Below, piece after piece: positions 60,404 through 64,000 of a DNA stretch of 64,000 nucleotides. Within the stretch, counting starts at the first letter, position 1. Each line of letters starts with the position of its first letter. The position numbers were made by a program, and so were the translations under genes. The notes under the pieces were generated by a model. It searched no databases, was not told the origin of the DNA, and was given only the letters and a program-made list of their open reading frames with translations. Origin of the DNA: Citrus sinensis (lineage: Eukaryota > Streptophyta > Magnoliopsida > Sapindales > Rutaceae); contig NC_068556.1 of NCBI RefSeq assembly GCF_022201045.2, positions 8,658,001 to 8,722,000 on the forward strand. Reading direction: 5' to 3'.

Positions 60404-61826
60404 ATTTTTAATTATTATAAAACTATTTTATTATTATTATGTTGCATTTATTATTAAAATAATTATTATTTTATTTATTTATTTATTTATTATATTATTT
60501 CATAATATAATATTCATTTAAGGAGCAACTGGTTGCTCAAATTTTTTTTTTTATATGTTTGGTTGCCACTTGGCAGCCAAACAATGGCCATATTTTTTTA
60601 ATTTTTTTATTACCCACATGTATGTGATAAATGCTAGGGGTATACATAATCAAATCTAATCCGCTTAATCCGTCCGATCTGTACCGTAAAAGCCCGATCC
60701 GTGGATTGGGTTGGATTGAAAATTTAAAAATATACAATCGGGTGGATTATATATGGATTTACTTATGTAAATCCACAAAAAAAAATTAAGTAAATCCGCA
60801 AAAAAAATATTTATTTAATTAAAAAAATTATAAATTGACATTACATAGTTACACAAGCACCATAACATATTTTAGCCATTAACCAATAATAGTATAAAAT
60901 AAAAAATAATTAAATAATCAAATATACAAATATAACTTGTAAAAATTGTAAAACAAAATAAAAATTTTAAGGCAAAAGCAAAATAACATACGCTAAGTCA
61001 CCAACAAAATAACATACGCCCAGTCACCAAGCAAAATAACATTGCCAAACAAAAAACCCTAAGTTTCCCCACTGTCACACACACTAGCAACACCTAATAC
61101 AAGCTCCATACACTCTCGACGATGATTTGAACTACGTCAGCTGTGCGATTCCAACGAGAGCAAGCCATCTTCTTCCCCAAGTCTATCAAGCCACTTCACA
61201 ATCGCCATTTCCAGCTAAATAATTTCACTATCATAGCTTTCAAGATCGTTACCCGTATGGCTTCTCCTAGTTCCCATCGTGAGACGTCAACTACGCGATT
61301 CCAACGAGAGCAAGTCATTTTCTTCCCCGAGTCCATCGAGCCACTTCACAATCGCTAGTTCCAGCAGAATAATTTCACTATCACAACCTTCAAGATTACT
61401 ACCCGTACGGCTTCTCCTAGTTCCCATAGTTGACGATTTCGTAATTACCACTTTCCCGCATGCATAACAACCCTGGAGAAGGATTAGACCTTGGTTGGTT
61501 TCAAAAACTTTGCCATTTCAACTCTTGCTCCTCAAACACTTGCGGCTCTCTTGGGTTTTCGTGTGTTTGTGCAAAAACCTTACCAATTGAGGTAATTAAA
61601 CTTTTTTGTGCTTTTTTTTCTTCCAATACTTATCACTTAATTTGTTCCAGTTATTTTTCATAATGAAGTTTAGTATTTTTTTGTTATTAAATAAGAATTG
61701 TGTGTTTGTGCAAAGACCTCACTGATTGAGTTAATTAAACTTAAATTATTACTTTCTTTTCAAACTTAATTTGTTCCTGTCATTTTTCGTAATTAATTTT
61801 AATGATTTTTCATATTGGTAGTGTAC
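60404..61826. other. AT-rich spacer and upstream part of a hAT element
   Basis: At about 60637, TAGGGGTATACATAATC followed by GATCCG/GGATTGG-type words looks like a hAT 5' end. The transposase frame begins at 61827. 61130-61437 is a 150-bp tandem duplication, annotated separately. No other gene is seen. Confidence 0.5.
61130..61437 (+). repeat. 150-bp tandem duplication upstream of the hAT transposase
   Basis: CGATTCCAACGAGAGCAAG occurs at 61146 and 61296, and both copies continue through TCTTCCCC, GAGCCACTTCACAATCGC and GGCTTCTCCTAGTTCCCAT. It may lie in the leader or promoter of the hAT element. Confidence 0.92.
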
Positions 61827-63864
61827 ATGACTTCTCAACTTGATACAGGAAAACACGTAGCTGTAGATTCAGCTCCTCCAAGTTCTAAATCATCCAGTAA
61901 TGCTGAAGGTACACCTAATAAATCCACAACTTCTGAAGCTTGGGAGCATTTTATCTAATTAAGTTTTGATCCACTGCATCCTAGATCCAAATGTCGATAT
62001 TGTGGAAAAGAATATAAATATGGTTTTAATAAAGGAACATATAATCTATTGACTCATATGAGAGAGAGATGTCCAAAATATCATGGTCAAGCTCGAGTGG
62101 ACAAAAAACAAAAAAAACCTTGTCTTACCAATGAGTGAAAATTGGAGAGCCATGTAGTCTTGTATCAACGACCTATAGTGTTGAGGCTTGTAAGGAAGCA
62201 ATTGCTAAGTTTATTATAAAAGATGATATGTCATTTAGAGTTGTAGAGGATGAAGGGTTTAGGGAAATGTTGGGAGTTTTTGAAAATAGATTTAAAGTAC
62301 CATCTCGCACTATTATTGCTTGTGATATTTTGCAACTTTACAAAAAAACAAAGAAATATATGATTTTTTTTTGTGAGTAGTCATCAAAGAGTTTGCCTCA
62401 CTACAGACACATGAATTTCAGCTCAAAATCTTTGTTATGTGTGTCTTACAGCTCACTTTATTAATGATAATTGGACATTGCACAAAAAAATATTGAATTT
62501 TTGTCAAGTTGTTGACCATAAAGATGAAACAATTGGTAGGAAAATTGAAACATCCCTATTAGATTGGGGCATTGAGAGAGTTTTTACAATAACGATTGAT
62601 AATGCTTCTTTTAATGATGGTGCTGTTTTTTATTTGTCAAAAGTTGTAAACAATTGGAATGGTACAATTTTAGGGGATCAAAATATGCATTTGAGGTGTA
62701 GTGCACATATATTAAATCTCATTGTTGCAGAGGGGTTAAAAGAGTATCATTAGTCGATTTCTAAAATTCGCAACGTTGTAAGATTTGCTAGATCTTCACC
62801 TTCTAGGACAAAAAAGTTTAAGGCAACTGCAAAGCGAGAGAAAATTTCTTCAAATAAGTTGTTGTGTCTAGATGTCGTAACTAGATGGAATTCCACTTTT
62901 TTCATGTTAGAGGCTGCTAAAAAGTATGAAAAAGTATTTGATCAGTTAGAGCTTCATGAGGCACAATACATTCGTGAGTTTTCTTTGAGCGAGCAAAAAA
63001 CGTGTCCTTCTTCAATTGATTGGGGATATACTTGTTATTTCATTAAATTCTTGAAGGTTTTTCATGATGCCACTTTGACATTTTCGGGTTCTTTATATGA
63101 GACATCCAATACTTTTTTGCGCCAATTATGTTTGATTCATACACAATTGCAAGCTTGGAGGGATAGTAAGGATTTATTTTTTAAGATAATGGTTGAAAAT
63201 ATGAAAAAGAAGTATGATAAGTATTGGGGAAATTATGAAACAATCAACCCTTATTTATTTGTTTCTATTTTGCTTGATCCTCGACATAAAGAACGATTTT
63301 TTGAGATATTGTTTTGTAGTGTTGTTTGGTGATTTTAAAGCTAATGAGTTGGTTGTTAAAGTGCAGAATAATTACATAGTTTATATGAGGAATACAATTT
63401 GCTTTATGGTGATGATGTGAAAGTAATGGATGCTGTAAATGATGAAAAAGAGTTAGAGGTTGATACTGAGGTTGATGCTAGGCAAGTGTTTGATCGGGTT
63501 ATATGAGGATTTTAAAAGACAATACTTTTGTAGAGTGCAAAACAGAAGTGAATCTTTACTTATTAGATCATGTGAGAACCCAGAAAATGAGAGTTTTGAT
63601 GTATTGGATTGGTTGAAGATTAATTCTTCCAAATATCCAATTTTGACTTATGTTGCTCGAGATATTTTGGCCATGCTTGTTTCCATTGTGGCATCTGAGT
63701 CAACATTTAGCACTGGTGGGCGTGTTCTTGATCCACATCGGTGCTCACTATTTGCAAGGACGGTGGAGGCATTAATTTGCACGCAAAATTGGTTACGTTC
63801 AACTCCGATAAATCTTGATGAAGTAATAGATGAGATTGAACATATTGAGACAGGTAAAATGTAA
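61827..63864 (+). pseudogene. hAT transposase (zinc finger BED type, Ac/RICESLEEPER-like), decayed
   Basis: The frame starts MTSQLDTGKHVAVDSAPPSS. An N-terminal BED zinc finger follows (WEHF, CRYCGKEY, LLTHMRERCPK). The RNase-H-like catalytic part has HFINDNWTLHKKILNFC and TIDNASFNDGA. RWNSTFFMLEAAKKYE and LLDPRHKERFFE come next. The end is the hAT dimerisation domain with SKYPILTYVARDILAMLVSI, VASESTFSTGGRVLD and VEALICTQNWLRS. An in-frame TAA at 61956, a stop at 62751 and at least three frame changes (near 62100, 62390 and 63330) make it non-functional. It runs in the plus direction and its left terminus may be at about 60637. A right terminus is not in the window. Confidence 0.88.
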
Positions 63865-64000
63865 CAATTTAACTTTAATTTTATTTATTGATTATTATTT
63901 GACTTATATTGTTATTCTATTTTAAAAATTGACATTTTTCTTGTCTTACACGTGCAAAGATTTTGGGAGCTGATAAGAACATATATGATGAAGCTTGATG
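63865..64000 (+). other. 3' flank of the hAT transposase, running off the window
   Basis: A short AT-rich stretch ends with an open segment that may continue the hAT element or a small 3' exon. Its right end lies outside the window. Confidence 0.35.

Overview
This is nuclear DNA of a flowering plant, most likely a eudicot. Genes have many short GT-AG introns, intergenic DNA is very AT-rich, and plant-only genes are present (an arabinogalactan peptide, an IAA-amino-acid hydrolase with a C-terminal HDEL). Gene structures and repeat style look like a woody rosid such as Citrus. That genus guess is an impression and is not proven by the window.

Eight intact or plausibly intact protein-coding genes were rebuilt exon by exon from splice sites and reading frame: MND1 (+, 15366-18538), a 62-aa arabinogalactan peptide (+, 19636-19945), ESCRT-III VPS32/SNF7 (-, 21221-24116), an ILR1-like amidohydrolase (+, 25465-28629), ribosomal protein eS30 (+, 34192-34824), cytosolic asparaginyl-tRNA synthetase (+, 44144-47082), an unnamed 194-aa membrane protein (+, 48049-51887) and ribosomal protein eL31 (-, 52818-54037). 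A ninth small basic gene (+, 29089-29549) is likely but unrecognised. These are housekeeping, meiosis, trafficking, hormone and translation genes, each with its own promoter. They form no operon or cluster. The two ribosomal protein genes share the telo-box plus site II promoter grammar typical of plant translation genes.

The rest is transposable-element debris. 1-7240 holds a decayed Ty3/gypsy (Athila-like) element on the minus strand. 7416-14402 holds a Myb/SANT-like gene fragment split by about 6.4 kb that includes a decayed Ty1/copia element with a 3' LTR. 30008-31800 is a gypsy gag fragment with its 3' LTR, and a related LTR lies inverted at 37973-38300. There are Tourist-like MITEs at 26479-26720 and 33089-33361, a hAT transposase tail at 32126-32380, and an F-box/LRR pseudogene at 42480-43015.

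The most interesting region is 54463-58654, a nested set of DNA transposons with readable target-site duplications. A 4.2-kb Mutator-like element (9-bp duplication) contains a 654-bp hAT MITE (8-bp duplication) and a 1.4-kb Pack-MULE (9-bp duplication). The Pack-MULE carries pieces of an ABCF1-type ABC-ATPase gene, with the two ATPase modules in swapped order. A minisatellite of about 139 bp (59530-60403), a 150-bp tandem duplication and a decayed hAT transposase gene close the window. I found no CRISPR array, rRNA or convincing tRNA gene.
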